Positions 1 through 8,508 of a stretch of DNA of 17,433 nucleotides are shown here, one piece after another. The position numbers and the translations under genes were made by a program. The stretch spans positions 24,874 through 42,306 of the forward strand of contig PBDC01000059.1 of NCBI GenBank assembly GCA_002717185.1. The letters are read 5' to 3'. The notes beneath the pieces were generated by a model that was given only the letters and a program-made list of their open reading frames with translations, was not told where the DNA came from and searched no databases. Numbering within the stretch: position 1 is the first letter of the stretch; every line of letters begins with the position of its first letter. This DNA is from Rhodospirillaceae bacterium. GTDB lineage: Bacteria > Pseudomonadota > Alphaproteobacteria > UBA8366 > GCA-2717185.

Positions 1-1
1 A

Positions 2-976
2 GTGCCGGACTTGACCGAGTGGCCACGCGCAGCAGCAGCGTATTGGGCAGCAAGGGCGGCGTTGGCGGGCAGGAATCCGGCTCGCGTCGCCGGTATGTTA
101 GAACTTGGCGCTCGTTATCCGCATACCTTCTACGGCTTGTTGTCGTTGCAAGCGCGTGATGGGGAAAAGCCTTTTAGTTGGGCCTTGCCGCAATTGGGGC
201 CGATCGAACTTGAGTTACTTGACAAAATTCCCACGGCCCATCGCGCTATGGCGTTGTTGGAGGCGGGTCAATCGGTAAGGGCCGAAAGTGAGCTGAAACG
301 ATTGACCGTAGCGCCATCGCCCGAACTGTCTCGCGTCCTACTCGCTTTGATCGGTAAAGCCAACCTGCCGGACGTTGCCATTCGTTTGGGCTTTAAGCTG
401 CAGCGGACCCGAGGCGAACATTATGATGCGGCGCTTTACCCGGTGCCAGGCTGGGTCCCAGCCGGTGGATATAAGATTGATCAGGCGCTGATTTTCGCCT
501 TAATGCGGCAGGAGTCTCGTTTCAAGGCGAAGGCGCGGAGCCGACGTGGTGCTACCGGATTGATGCAATTGATGCCAGCGACTGCACGTTTCATAGCCCG
601 CAAACGAACGAGCCGGCTCGCGTTGCTAGATCCGGAAATGAACATTGCATTAGGCCAAAAATATATCCAGCACCTGATCGAAGATCCGACGATAGATGGT
701 AATTTGTTCTACGCCACGGTGGCTTACAATGCAGGCCCAGGCAATCTGCGGAAATGGCGCCGTAAGGTCGACTACCAGGACGATCCGCTGCTTTTTATAG
801 AAAGTGTGCGTTCGCGTGAGACGCGCAATTTCGTGGAACGGGTTATGACTAATTTATGGATCTATCGGCTGCGTTTGGGACAAGCTACGCCATCGCTTGC
901 GGCCACGGCAGCAGGCGAATGGCCGGTCTATATTCCGCTTGATACCGACAATAGGAGAGTAGGTCGTGCCAATTAA
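2..976 (+). CDS. Soluble lytic transglycosylase (Slt family), 5' end outside the window
   Basis: Cleaves the MurNAc-GlcNAc bond of peptidoglycan in the periplasm with formation of 1,6-anhydroMurNAc (known for the family). The C-terminal catalytic SLT domain is plain: the motif MRQESRF with the catalytic Glu at about residue 171 of the visible frame, then GATGLMQLMPATA (about 184-196), and VAYNAGPGNLRKWRR (about 240-254). The first ~150 residues are alanine-rich and helical, like the superhelical solenoid of Slt70-type enzymes. The frame is open to the left edge, no signal peptide is visible, and the GTG at base 2 is probably internal, so the true start lies upstream. The last 11 bases overlap the start of moaB, so the two are probably co-transcribed. 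Confident about family; the exact Slt subclass is not determined. Confidence 0.93.
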   Translation: MPDLTEWPRAAAAYWAARAALAGRNPARVAGMLELGARYPHTFYGLLSLQARDGEKPFSWALPQLGPIELELLDKIPTAHRAMALLEAGQSVRAESELKRLTVAPSPELSRVLLALIGKANLPDVAIRLGFKLQRTRGEHYDAALYPVPGWVPAGGYKIDQALIFALMRQESRFKAKARSRRGATGLMQLMPATARFIARKRTSRLALLDPEMNIALGQKYIQHLIEDPTIDGNLFYATVAYNAGPGNLRKWRRKVDYQDDPLLFIESVRSRETRNFVERVMTNLWIYRLRLGQATPSLAATAAGEWPVYIPLDTDNRRVGRAN

Positions 977-1493
977 CGAAAATCGCCCGTTTCGGGCTGT
1001 ATCGATCTCTGTGCTGACGGTATCAGATACACGTACGCAGGCTGATGACCGGTCGGGCGATACACTCGTCGAGCGGCTTACCGCAGCGGGGCACAATTTG
1101 GCGGATCGCGCGATTGTTAAGGATGATGCGGATGCGATCGAGGCAAAGCTGCGCGTCTGGATCAAAGACCCGGGGATCGATTGCGTAATCACAACAGGCG
1201 GTACTGGTGTCACTGGGCGCGATGTGACGCCGGAGGCGTTGGACCGGGTCTGCGATAAGAAGATACCGGGCTTTGGGGAATTATTTCGCTGGATCAGTTT
1301 CCAGAAGATTGGGACTTCGACGATCCAGAGTCGCGCGGATGCCGGTGTGGCGTCAGGCACCTATCTGTTTGTGCTGCCGGGCTCGACAGGGGCGTGCAAG
1401 GATGGGTGGGACGAAATTCTTGTTCATCAGCTGGACTATCGGTTCATGCCCTGTAACTTCGTAGAGCTGATGCCCCGGTTGCAGGAGAAGTAG
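966..1493 (+). CDS. moaB: Molybdenum cofactor biosynthesis protein MoaB (MoaB/MogA family)
   Basis: Cytoplasmic protein of the molybdopterin pathway. Family members bind molybdopterin and adenylylate it (MogA) or play a related role (MoaB). At 175 aa it has the usual length. Visible motifs: VLTVSDTR (16-23), TTGGTGVTGRDVTPEA (76-91, holding the conserved Asp of the active-site loop at 86), PGFGELFR (101-108) and LPGSTGACKDGWDEIL (137-152). The start is GTG at 966, supported by AGGAGAG at 953-959 with a 6-base spacer; it overlaps the transglycosylase stop by 11 bases, indicating translational coupling. MoaB rather than MogA is preferred from the length and the SFQKIGTSTIQSRADAG segment, but the two are close relatives. 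Neighbouring genes do not otherwise concern molybdenum. Confidence 0.93.
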   Translation: MPINENRPFRAVSISVLTVSDTRTQADDRSGDTLVERLTAAGHNLADRAIVKDDADAIEAKLRVWIKDPGIDCVITTGGTGVTGRDVTPEALDRVCDKKIPGFGELFRWISFQKIGTSTIQSRADAGVASGTYLFVLPGSTGACKDGWDEILVHQLDYRFMPCNFVELMPRLQEK

Positions 1494-1526
1494 TTAGCGA
1501 GGGCAAGAAACCTTCGCCCAGAGTCA

Positions 1527-1558
1527 CCGTGCCTTCACACTCTGCCAGTAGGGCACGG
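1527..1558 (+). terminator. Candidate transcription terminator stem-loop after moaB
   Basis: CCGTGCC at 1527-1533 and GGCACGG at 1552-1558 form a perfect 7-bp stem with an 18-base loop. A T-rich but not pure-T stretch (TTATTTACGTTTATT) follows on the + strand. It lies 33 bases past the moaB stop, in the convergent gap with hyuB. The long loop and interrupted T tract make this a weak call. On the minus strand no U tract follows, so it would serve moaB rather than hyuB. Confidence 0.35.
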
Positions 1559-1599
1559 CGTTATTTACGTTTATTGCGCGCTTGCCGGTTGACGTGTTT

Positions 1600-3258
1600 T
1601 TACTCCGCGGCTTCTGCCGATACGAATGCTTGCGCGATGTCGTGGTTGATATGTTCGGGCGCACGTTCAGTTGGGTTGCCGTAACCACCGCCCCCGCCGG
1701 TTTGGATCATGAGAATATCACCCTTCTGCAGCGCAAAACTGCCCTTTGACGGAAGCTCCAGTAGTTTTTCACCCCTCTTCAGATGGGTTACCGCGCTGTC
1801 GCCGGGTTTTCCGCCAAACAGCCCGTCGGCGGCGAGACGAAAGCGGTCCGAATAGGTCGCGAATGTGACGTCGTCTTTGAGAATTTCATAGTGTCGGCAA
1901 AGGCCCATGCCACCGCGATACTTACCATCCCCGCCGGAATTGGGCCGTAGACTGTATGCTACGATGCGGAAAAAGTCGTAGTCGAGATCCATAGATTCGA
2001 CTGGCACGTTGCCGCAATTTGACATTGGGCTATCGACCGCGTCACACCCGTCGCGCACCGGGCTGGCGCCGTACCCTCCGCCGAATATCTCCAGCGAGAT
2101 GCGATAGCCGTCCGGCCCTAAGTGGCTGAGACAGACAGATTCGGTCGTATCGAAACCGGTTGCAATTACCTGTTCAGGGACCGCTTGCGAAAGTGCTTTC
2201 ATGACCGCGTTGTAGGCGCGGTAGCTTGCTGTAAGACGCGCCCGAACAGGTGCCGGCGGCTTTGGATTTAGGATGCTGCCATAAGGGGCGCTGATCGTTA
2301 CCGGGCGCAAGCTACCCTCGTTGAAGGGGATGTCGGGACTAGTCAGTACCGATTTTACCACCGAAAGAGCCGTGGCGATGGTCGAAGCGAACGGGCAGTT
2401 CAGGTTCAACGCTACTTGCTCGCACGTGCCGGCGAAATCGACCGCCACCGAATCGCCCTCGATTGTCACTGTCGCGCGCACTGGTAGCGGCTCGTCGCCG
2501 ATGCCGTCATCGTCCATCCAGTCCTCTCCAGAATAGATGCCGTTCGGTGCTTCAGCTATAGCACGGCGCATGCGCCGCTCGGAATAATCAAGCAAGCTCG
2601 CCATTGCCGCCTCGATGGTCTCGACACCAAATTTATCACACAGTGCCTTCACCCGTTCGATTCCCATGAAGTTGGCTGCGAACTGTGCGTTGAAGTCTCC
2701 GATCGTCTGCTCTGGCACTCGGATATTGGCGCGGATCAGCCGTTCCAGCGGTCCGCCCGACCAGTCGCGGACGTGATTATATTTGCTGGGCGGAATGATA
2801 AGCCCTTCCTGGTGAATGTCCGTCGCATGTGGGTTGAGGCCTGGTGCGCCGCCACCAAGGTCGAGATGGTGTGCCACTGTGGCGCTGAACCCGATCAGTC
2901 TGCTATCAAAAAAGATCGGCGAGAATAGAAAGATGTCCGGTAGATGTTGACCGCCATGGAAAGGGTCGTTGTTGATGTAGAAGTCGCCTTCTTCTAACGT
3001 CTCCGGAGGGAACAGTTCGGCACAGGGTTTAAATGTGGCGCTGATCGAGCCGAGCTGCATCGGGATCAGTTCTGCTTGGGCCACTACATTGCCTCGTCGG
3101 TCGAGTAGCGCGGCCGCGCAGTCGCTGGCCTCCCTAACAATGGGCGAATAGGCGGAGCGAATTAGCTTGACGCCCATCTCCTTGGCGCCAGCAATTAGCC
3201 CTTGCGCGATCACCGCCTGGTCGGCGGGTTTCACCGGTCTGCGGTTGGTTCTTGTCAT
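1600..3258 (-). CDS. hyuB: Hydantoinase B / oxoprolinase family subunit (HyuB)
   Basis: HyuB-type subunit of an ATP-dependent hydrolase. Characterised relatives are N-methylhydantoinase, 5-oxoprolinase and the large subunits of acetone/acetophenone carboxylases. The 552-aa length fits the family. Visible features: YINNDPFHGGQHLPDIFLF (about 94-112), ATVAHHLDLGG (about 126-136), TDIHQEGLIIPPSKY (about 146-160) and a glycine-rich C-terminal GGGGGYGNP. The ATG at 3258 has AGGA upstream and lies only 2 bases after the hyuA stop, so the pair is certainly one operon and likely one heteromeric enzyme. Subunit identity is certain, but the substrate (hydantoin, 5-oxoproline, or a carboxylation substrate) is not. 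The M20 and amidase genes beyond hyuA favour amide or hydantoin hydrolysis (inference). Confidence 0.93.
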   Translation of the reverse strand: MTRTNRRPVKPADQAVIAQGLIAGAKEMGVKLIRSAYSPIVREASDCAAALLDRRGNVVAQAELIPMQLGSISATFKPCAELFPPETLEEGDFYINNDPFHGGQHLPDIFLFSPIFFDSRLIGFSATVAHHLDLGGGAPGLNPHATDIHQEGLIIPPSKYNHVRDWSGGPLERLIRANIRVPEQTIGDFNAQFAANFMGIERVKALCDKFGVETIEAAMASLLDYSERRMRRAIAEAPNGIYSGEDWMDDDGIGDEPLPVRATVTIEGDSVAVDFAGTCEQVALNLNCPFASTIATALSVVKSVLTSPDIPFNEGSLRPVTISAPYGSILNPKPPAPVRARLTASYRAYNAVMKALSQAVPEQVIATGFDTTESVCLSHLGPDGYRISLEIFGGGYGASPVRDGCDAVDSPMSNCGNVPVESMDLDYDFFRIVAYSLRPNSGGDGKYRGGMGLCRHYEILKDDVTFATYSDRFRLAADGLFGGKPGDSAVTHLKRGEKLLELPSKGSFALQKGDILMIQTGGGGGYGNPTERAPEHINHDIAQAFVSAEAAE

Positions 3259-3260
3259 GA

Positions 3261-5276
3261 CTAGGTCCTGTCTTGCCGTATTATGAGATTATCGTGCGAA
3301 TCGACGTTCGCGCGCCAACCCTGCGGGACATAGGCGGTGGAGGTTGCGTCCTCTATTAACAGCGGCCCTGCGATCTTGCCGAAGTTTCCGATGTCTTTGC
3401 GGCCTAACAGCCCACAGTCCCGCCATGCTCCGTTGTCATAGACCCGCGAAACTGCGCCTCCCGCAACCGTATCCTCCGCATGCAGCGTCGGCAGTTCTGA
3501 GGGCGGTGCAAGTGCGCCGATCCGGAAGGAGACGATCTCGCATGGGCCAAAGTCGTGGCCGCCGAAGCCGAATAGCCGCAGATGCGCGTCCGCGAAACGA
3601 GAGACGATGTCGTGCATGTTCAAGCAGCACAGGATTTCCGCCTCGAGTGGAACTTGAATTTCGAAGGCTTGACCTACGTAACGCATCGCCAGGGTAGTGG
3701 CGAAGGCTGGTTCGGCTTCGATGTCATAGGCGGCGAACGCTTTTCGTGCCCGTGTTGCCATCTCGGCGAATACTTGACGTACGATACCAGGGGCTTGATC
3801 GTCGACCAGTACCTTGCGCGTCAGCGTGTCATACTGTGCGAAGTCGGCTGCCAGAAGCCCGAACGCTGACAGAACGCCAGCATTTGGCGGAACGACTACC
3901 GTTGGGATGCTCAGCTCCTCTGCGACCTTCACTGCGTGGAGGGGGCCAGCTCCACCATATGGGGTCAAGACGTAGTCGCGAGGGTCTCGGCCGCGTTCCG
4001 TCGAGACGAGTTGTATTGCGCGGACGATACTGGCGTCGGCGACCCGGATGGCACTGTCCGCAAACGTCTCAAGGTCCATATCCAACCGGTCTGCGAGCGG
4101 TTTCAGAGCGGTATATGAGGCGTCCGGGTCGATATCCATGGCACCGCCTAAAAAGGCTTCGGGGCGGATCGAGCCGCGGACGATATGGGCGTCAGTGATA
4201 GCCGCTTCCAAGCCACCCCGCCCATAACAGGCCGGACCGGGATCGGCACCTGCCGACATCGGACCGACCCGCAGCATGCCGCCATCGTCGATCCAGATGA
4301 TTGACCCACCGCCTGCACCTACGGTGACGATATCTAGTGCTGGAGTGCGGATTGGTAAGCCGTCGACCTCGGTCTCAGTCGATAGGTCGGCCTTTCCATC
4401 GGTGATGACGCAGACATCCGTAGAGGTGCCGCCCATGTCGAGTGTGATGAGATCTTCGAAGCCGGCGAGGGTGGCCTCGCGGATGGCGCCGTTGACACCA
4501 GCAGCTGGCCCGGAAAACAGACAGCTAATCGCGTTGCTGGTTATCGCCTCAGCAGGTAAGTGGCCACCGTTCGATTGCATAATGGAGAAGCGGCCTTCAA
4601 AACCTCTCTTCGACAGGCTTTTCGCAAAGCGCACGATATACGCGTTGGTGACCGGCTGTACATAGGCGGCGATGGTGGTCGTTGAGGCGCGTTCATACTC
4701 GCGAAACTCCCGTGTTACATCGCTGGAACAGGTGATCGTGAGTTGAGGAAAATTTTCAGAGACCCATTCGGCAACGGCCAGTTCATGTGCGGGGTTTGCA
4801 TAGCCGTTCATCAGACAGATCGCGACAGCCTGATAATCGCCGCTGGCCAGTGGGGCTGCCAGGGTTTTGGTAAGCTCCTCTTTTGAGATGGCATCGATCA
4901 CCGTGCCGTCTGGGCCAATCCGCTCATTGATTTCAAAGGTGTCACGACGGCTGACCACCGGTTCGGGCTTTTTATAGAATAGATCGTAAATTTGTCGTCG
5001 ATTATGCCGTTGCAGAAGCAGCAAGTCGCGGAACCCTTTAGTTACAAGGAAGGCAATGGGCGCGCCTTTCCGTTCCAGGATGGCATTGATGGCCACGGTG
5101 GAGCCATGGATCACATCCTTGACGTTATCCATAGGAATATTAGCGGAATTCACCGCAGCGAGTGCTCCTTCGTCCGGCGCTGACGGAACGCTCGGCACCT
5201 TGGCAATCCAAACGCGGTCACCTTCAATCGCAACCAAATCGGTGAACGTCCCTCCGACTTCGATTCCAACGCGCAT
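3261..5276 (-). CDS. hyuA: Hydantoinase A / oxoprolinase family ATP-binding subunit (HyuA)
   Basis: ATP-dependent subunit with the actin-like ASKHA fold. In the family it phosphorylates or activates the cyclic amide for ring opening together with HyuB. From the chosen start it has 671 aa, the normal length. Motifs: VGIEVGGTFTDL at the N-terminus (phosphate-binding loop), HGSTVAINAILERKGA (about 57-72), LDMGGTSTDV (about 279-288, second phosphate motif), VGAGGGSI (about 319-326) and GADPGPACYGRGG (about 343-355). I chose ATG at 5276 because the protein then begins MRVGIEVGGTFTDL as in relatives and has GAGG eight bases upstream. An in-frame start at 5318 would add 14 unconserved residues. It is divergent from the M20 gene across 180 bases and ends 2 bases before hyuB. 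Confidence 0.93.
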   Translation of the reverse strand: MRVGIEVGGTFTDLVAIEGDRVWIAKVPSVPSAPDEGALAAVNSANIPMDNVKDVIHGSTVAINAILERKGAPIAFLVTKGFRDLLLLQRHNRRQIYDLFYKKPEPVVSRRDTFEINERIGPDGTVIDAISKEELTKTLAAPLASGDYQAVAICLMNGYANPAHELAVAEWVSENFPQLTITCSSDVTREFREYERASTTTIAAYVQPVTNAYIVRFAKSLSKRGFEGRFSIMQSNGGHLPAEAITSNAISCLFSGPAAGVNGAIREATLAGFEDLITLDMGGTSTDVCVITDGKADLSTETEVDGLPIRTPALDIVTVGAGGGSIIWIDDGGMLRVGPMSAGADPGPACYGRGGLEAAITDAHIVRGSIRPEAFLGGAMDIDPDASYTALKPLADRLDMDLETFADSAIRVADASIVRAIQLVSTERGRDPRDYVLTPYGGAGPLHAVKVAEELSIPTVVVPPNAGVLSAFGLLAADFAQYDTLTRKVLVDDQAPGIVRQVFAEMATRARKAFAAYDIEAEPAFATTLAMRYVGQAFEIQVPLEAEILCCLNMHDIVSRFADAHLRLFGFGGHDFGPCEIVSFRIGALAPPSELPTLHAEDTVAGGAVSRVYDNGAWRDCGLLGRKDIGNFGKIAGPLLIEDATSTAYVPQGWRANVDSHDNLIIRQDRT

Positions 5277-5408
5277 TTTTCCAACCTCATGGACAATATG
5301 CGCTGTGAGGTACACCAACGTGCTCGTAGGGGCAAATCACGCTCCGGGCTGATGTCTTTGTTACTGGGACATCTGGGTGACGCCCTCGCTCCGAAACTCG
5401 CGCACGTA

Positions 5409-5429
5409 TATTATTTGTTTCAAATAATA
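5409..5429. promoter_or_regulatory. Perfect inverted repeat, candidate operator in the hyuA/M20 divergent intergenic region
   Basis: TATTATTTG at 5409-5417 and CAAATAATA at 5421-5429 are exact reverse complements around a TTT spacer: a 21-base dyad in otherwise GC-rich sequence. It ends 27 bases before the M20 start codon and sits 133 bases from the hyuA start. Its TATATT/TATTAT bases could themselves form the -10 element of the M20 promoter, so a bound dimer would occlude transcription. Size and AT-richness suit GntR-, TetR- or MarR-like dimers, but no regulator gene is present in the window. It is not followed by a T tract in a terminator-like position. Confidence 0.55.
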
Positions 5430-5456
5430 AGGTGTCGAGAGCTGAAGGAAATCAAC

Positions 5457-6857
5457 ATGAGCCGGAGTGCCGCGATCGCGAAGATCGAAAGTTATTTTGA
5501 TGAGGGAGGCTTCATAGAAGATCTCAGCCGACGGGTTGCGATTCCGACGGAAAGCCAGAACCCGGATCGTATGGATGTTTTGTATGGCTATCTCACCGAC
5601 GAAATGCAGCCGACTTTTGAGCGAATGGGCTACAAATGTCAGGTGCTGGAAAATCCGTGCCAGGGATATGGCCCGTTTTTAATCGCCGAGCGGCATGAAA
5701 GTGACGACCTGCCCACCGTCCTGACCTATGGGCACGGTGACGTGGTACTGGGTTATGACGAGCAGTGGCGCGAGGGGTTGTCGCCATGGACACTTACCCA
5801 GGAAGGCGACCGGCTTTACGGACGCGGCACCGCGGACAATAAAGGACAGCACACAATTAACATCGCGGCGCTGGAAACCGTTCTGGAGACCCGCGGGTTA
5901 CTCGGCTTCAATTCGAAGCTATTGATTGAGACGGGTGAGGAGACAAGTTCGCCGGGCCTAAAACAGCTCTGTCAGGAAAACAAAGACTTGTTTTCTGCCG
6001 ATGTGCTGATCTGTTCCGACGGTCCGCGCCTTAGCCCGCAGCGGCCGACAATTTTCCTTGGGGCCCGTGGAGCTTACAATTTTGACCTGACAGTCGACCT
6101 ACGTGAGGGTGGGCATCATTCGGGCAACTGGGGTGGGTTGCTGGCCAACCCAGGTATCATTCTGGCGCATGCAATTGCCAGCATCTCTAGTGCGTCGGGA
6201 GAGATATATGTACCGGAATGGCGGCCGCCAGGCATCCCGGCATCAGTACGTAACGCGGTCCATAATTTGGTAATCGACGGCGGTGATGGGGCGCCGGAAA
6301 TTGACCCAGATTGGGGCGAGCCAGGCCTGACCGGCGCAGAGAAGGTGTTTGCCTGGAACAACTTCGAAGTGCTGGCCTTCAAGACTGGTAACCCGGAAAA
6401 TCCTGTTAACGCTATACCACCCAAGGCTACGGCGACCTGTCAGGTGCGGTTTACCGTAGGCGTTGATCCGGAGGATTTTATCCCAGCACTACGACGACAT
6501 TTCGAGGCGCGGGGCTTCAGCATGGTCGAGGCGGAACCGGCCAAGAAAGGCTACATGATGGCGACACGTCTCAGCCCAGACAATGAATGGGTACAGTGGG
6601 CATCCGCGTCTATTCAGAATACGACCGGCAAGGAACCGGCGGTGCTTCCAAGCCTCGGCGGGTCGCTGCCGAACGACGTCTTCGCCGACGTGCTGGACCT
6701 GCCCACCGTGTGGGTACCACACTCCTACGCCTCTTGCTCGCAGCACGCGCCAAACGAGCACATGTTGACCACGGTAGCACGCGAAGGGTTACAGTTGATG
6801 ACTGGCTTGTTCTGGGATCTTGGCGAAGCACCACCACACTGGAACGCCAAAACGTGA
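5457..6857 (+). CDS. M20 family zinc metallopeptidase/deacylase
   Basis: Two-metal hydrolase of the ArgE/DapE/carboxypeptidase G2 family, which cleaves acyl, carbamoyl or peptide amide bonds of amino-acid derivatives in the cytoplasm. From ATG 5457 it has 466 aa. Metal and catalytic residues are in order: GHGD (His93, Asp95), GTADNKG (bridging Asp127), ETGEE (general base Glu161, metal Glu162), SDG (Asp188) and SQHAPNEH (His430). HSGNWGG (about 221-227) is in the dimerisation/lid domain. AAGGA at 5445-5449 with a 7-base spacer fixes the start. An upstream in-frame start at 5289 would prepend 56 unconserved residues running through the palindrome. The amidase gene follows after 68 bases, likely the same transcript. 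Beside hyuAB it may act as an N-carbamoyl- or N-acyl-amino-acid hydrolase (inference); the exact substrate is unknown. Confidence 0.92.
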   Translation: MSRSAAIAKIESYFDEGGFIEDLSRRVAIPTESQNPDRMDVLYGYLTDEMQPTFERMGYKCQVLENPCQGYGPFLIAERHESDDLPTVLTYGHGDVVLGYDEQWREGLSPWTLTQEGDRLYGRGTADNKGQHTINIAALETVLETRGLLGFNSKLLIETGEETSSPGLKQLCQENKDLFSADVLICSDGPRLSPQRPTIFLGARGAYNFDLTVDLREGGHHSGNWGGLLANPGIILAHAIASISSASGEIYVPEWRPPGIPASVRNAVHNLVIDGGDGAPEIDPDWGEPGLTGAEKVFAWNNFEVLAFKTGNPENPVNAIPPKATATCQVRFTVGVDPEDFIPALRRHFEARGFSMVEAEPAKKGYMMATRLSPDNEWVQWASASIQNTTGKEPAVLPSLGGSLPNDVFADVLDLPTVWVPHSYASCSQHAPNEHMLTTVAREGLQLMTGLFWDLGEAPPHWNAKT

Positions 6858-6925
6858 CCAGATATTGCGAGCAGACAGTGGCAAGGCATTGTTCCATATA
6901 GGAATTTACCTTTAGGAGAATTAAG

Positions 6926-8359
6926 ATGACCGAACCGTGTGATTTAAGCGCCACTGATGCGCGTAATATGATTGGTGACAAACAACTTTCCCCCGTCGAG
7001 CTTCTGGACTCATGCATTGCGCGGATCGAAGCGGTTAACCCCACGGTTAACGCAATTTGCGGGACCTGTTTCGAACGTGCCCGTGAAGAGGCGAAAGCGG
7101 CGGAAGCAGCGGTCCAGAACGGTGATTTGTTGGGGCCGTTGCACGGTCTGCCGCTCGGTGTGAAGGATTTACTTGATACCGAGGGGCTGCTGACGACGCA
7201 CGGTTCACCACTGTATAGGGACCATATACCCGACGCCGATCATAGTTTAGTCGCGGAGTTGAGAGGCTCTGGTGCGATCGTGTTTTGCAAGACTAATACG
7301 CCGGAATTCGGCGCTGGTGCCAACACCACTAACCCGGTTTGGGGGGCGACTGGTAATCCCTTCGATCCGCAAAGGATTTGCGGTGGGTCATCGGGCGGAT
7401 CCGCTGTAGCATTAGCAACCAACATGATGCCTATCGCGACCGGCTCGGACTCGGGTGGTAGTTTGCGTATACCGGCGGCCTTTAATGGGGTAGTTGCCCA
7501 TCGAAGCACACCGGGGATTGTGCCGAACGAGAAGCATAGTTTTGGATACACCACCTTTAGCGTGCTTGGCCCGATGGCACGGACCGTCGAGGACATGGTG
7601 CTGATGTATTCTTCTATCGTGAGGCACGATCCGAACGATCCCTTGTCGGCGCCGATGGATCCGGCCGATTATGTTTCAGTAAGGGAAGTTGATCTCAGCA
7701 CTTTGAAGATTGCGGTGTCCGAGGATCTCGGCTTTGCACCGGTAGATGACCGCATTCGGGCAACCTTTCGCGAGCGCGTTGATATTTTTAAATCCGCTTT
7801 CAAAGAATGCTCTCCGCGGGATCCGGTGCTGGATACTGTCGACCGAACCAACTGGATTTTGCGGAGCCAGATATTCCTCGCCAACCACCGCGAGAAGTAT
7901 CAAAAGAATCGGGATGCGCTAGGCCCTAACGTGCGCTTGAATTACGAAGCCGGTTTAGAAATTTCGGCGGAAGAGGTTGCTTGGGCGACCCAGGAACAAA
8001 CTAATATCTACCGGCACATGGAAACATTTTTTGACGATGTTGACATTTTGATCGCACCGACAGTGCCGGTACCACCCTTTCCGGTTGAACAGCTCTATTG
8101 CGACGAAATTAATGGCGAGAAGCTCGACAATTACGTTAAATGGCTTTCCCTCACCTACGGATTGACAATTCCAGGCAATCCAGTGACGGCGATTCCCTGT
8201 GGACTGGAGCCTACAGGCACGCCGTTCGGACTACAAATTTGCGGCCGTCACTACGATGACGCCTTTGTAATCGGTGTCGCCAAATCGCTCGAACGTTTGT
8301 TCAGCGTCGACTCGCGCACCGCCAGGCCAGTTCCCGATATCGCGGGTCTTTCTGCGTGA
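6926..8359 (+). CDS. Amidase signature family hydrolase
   Basis: Hydrolyses a carboxamide to acid and ammonia or amine by the Ser-cisSer-Lys mechanism of the amidase signature family. All three residues are present: Lys80 in GLPLGVKDLLDT, Ser155 in CGGSSGGSA, and the nucleophile Ser179 in GSDSGGSLRIPA. The Ser155-Ser179 spacing of 24 equals that in fatty acid amide hydrolase (217 to 241). Length is 477 aa, typical for the family, with the conserved C-terminal PVTAIPCGLEPTGTPFGLQI block. ATG 6926 is preceded by AGGAGAA at 6914-6920. It is not GatA by context: no gatC or gatB is nearby. It probably shares a transcript with the M20 gene and handles an amide released by the neighbouring hydrolases (inference). 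Confidence 0.93.
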   Translation: MTEPCDLSATDARNMIGDKQLSPVELLDSCIARIEAVNPTVNAICGTCFERAREEAKAAEAAVQNGDLLGPLHGLPLGVKDLLDTEGLLTTHGSPLYRDHIPDADHSLVAELRGSGAIVFCKTNTPEFGAGANTTNPVWGATGNPFDPQRICGGSSGGSAVALATNMMPIATGSDSGGSLRIPAAFNGVVAHRSTPGIVPNEKHSFGYTTFSVLGPMARTVEDMVLMYSSIVRHDPNDPLSAPMDPADYVSVREVDLSTLKIAVSEDLGFAPVDDRIRATFRERVDIFKSAFKECSPRDPVLDTVDRTNWILRSQIFLANHREKYQKNRDALGPNVRLNYEAGLEISAEEVAWATQEQTNIYRHMETFFDDVDILIAPTVPVPPFPVEQLYCDEINGEKLDNYVKWLSLTYGLTIPGNPVTAIPCGLEPTGTPFGLQICGRHYDDAFVIGVAKSLERLFSVDSRTARPVPDIAGLSA

Positions 8360-8391
8360 CCTACCCAGTCCTTGCCGGGGAGGCCATACAT

Positions 8392-8508
8392 GTGATCAAT
8401 ACGTTTACTCATCTCCCGACAGATTGTGACGTTTGCCGGTCACGATATCTTGACTTTGGAGACGAGGCGGACGACAAGTTGCGTGGCGCTCGTGCAGATA
8501 TCGGCTAA
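8392..8508 (+). CDS. Possible 38-residue small protein, function unknown
   Basis: GTG at 8392 opens a 38-codon frame ending with TAA at 8506-8508. It is preceded by GGGGAGG at 8377-8383 with an 8-base spacer, a near-ideal ribosome-binding site and stronger than those of most large genes here. The peptide has a CDVC motif near residues 12-15 and an acidic stretch (DFGDEADDK), so metal binding is conceivable but unproven. It begins 32 bases after the amidase stop, so it could be read from the amidase transcript. It could also be chance, or the stub of a decayed gene: the frame stays open for about 28 more codons beyond the TAA. I do not recognise a family. Confidence 0.3.
   Translation: MINTFTHLPTDCDVCRSRYLDFGDEADDKLRGARADIG
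8423..8446 (+). terminator. Weak stem-loop downstream of the amidase
   Basis: ATTGTGAC (8423-8430) and GTCACGAT (8439-8446) pair over 8 bp including one G-U, with an 8-base loop. What follows (ATCTTGACTTT) is only mildly T-rich, so an intrinsic terminator is doubtful. It lies inside the small frame at 8392-8508, so the two readings compete. Confidence 0.18.

Noticed and set aside
3746..4198. 150-codon + strand open frame inside hyuA
   Set aside because: Arg/Pro-rich antisense shadow of hyuA, no ribosome-binding site, no motif.
6926..8359. GatA subunit of the tRNA amidotransferase
   Set aside because: It shares the amidase signature, but no gatB or gatC is adjacent and the gene sits with catabolic hydrolases.
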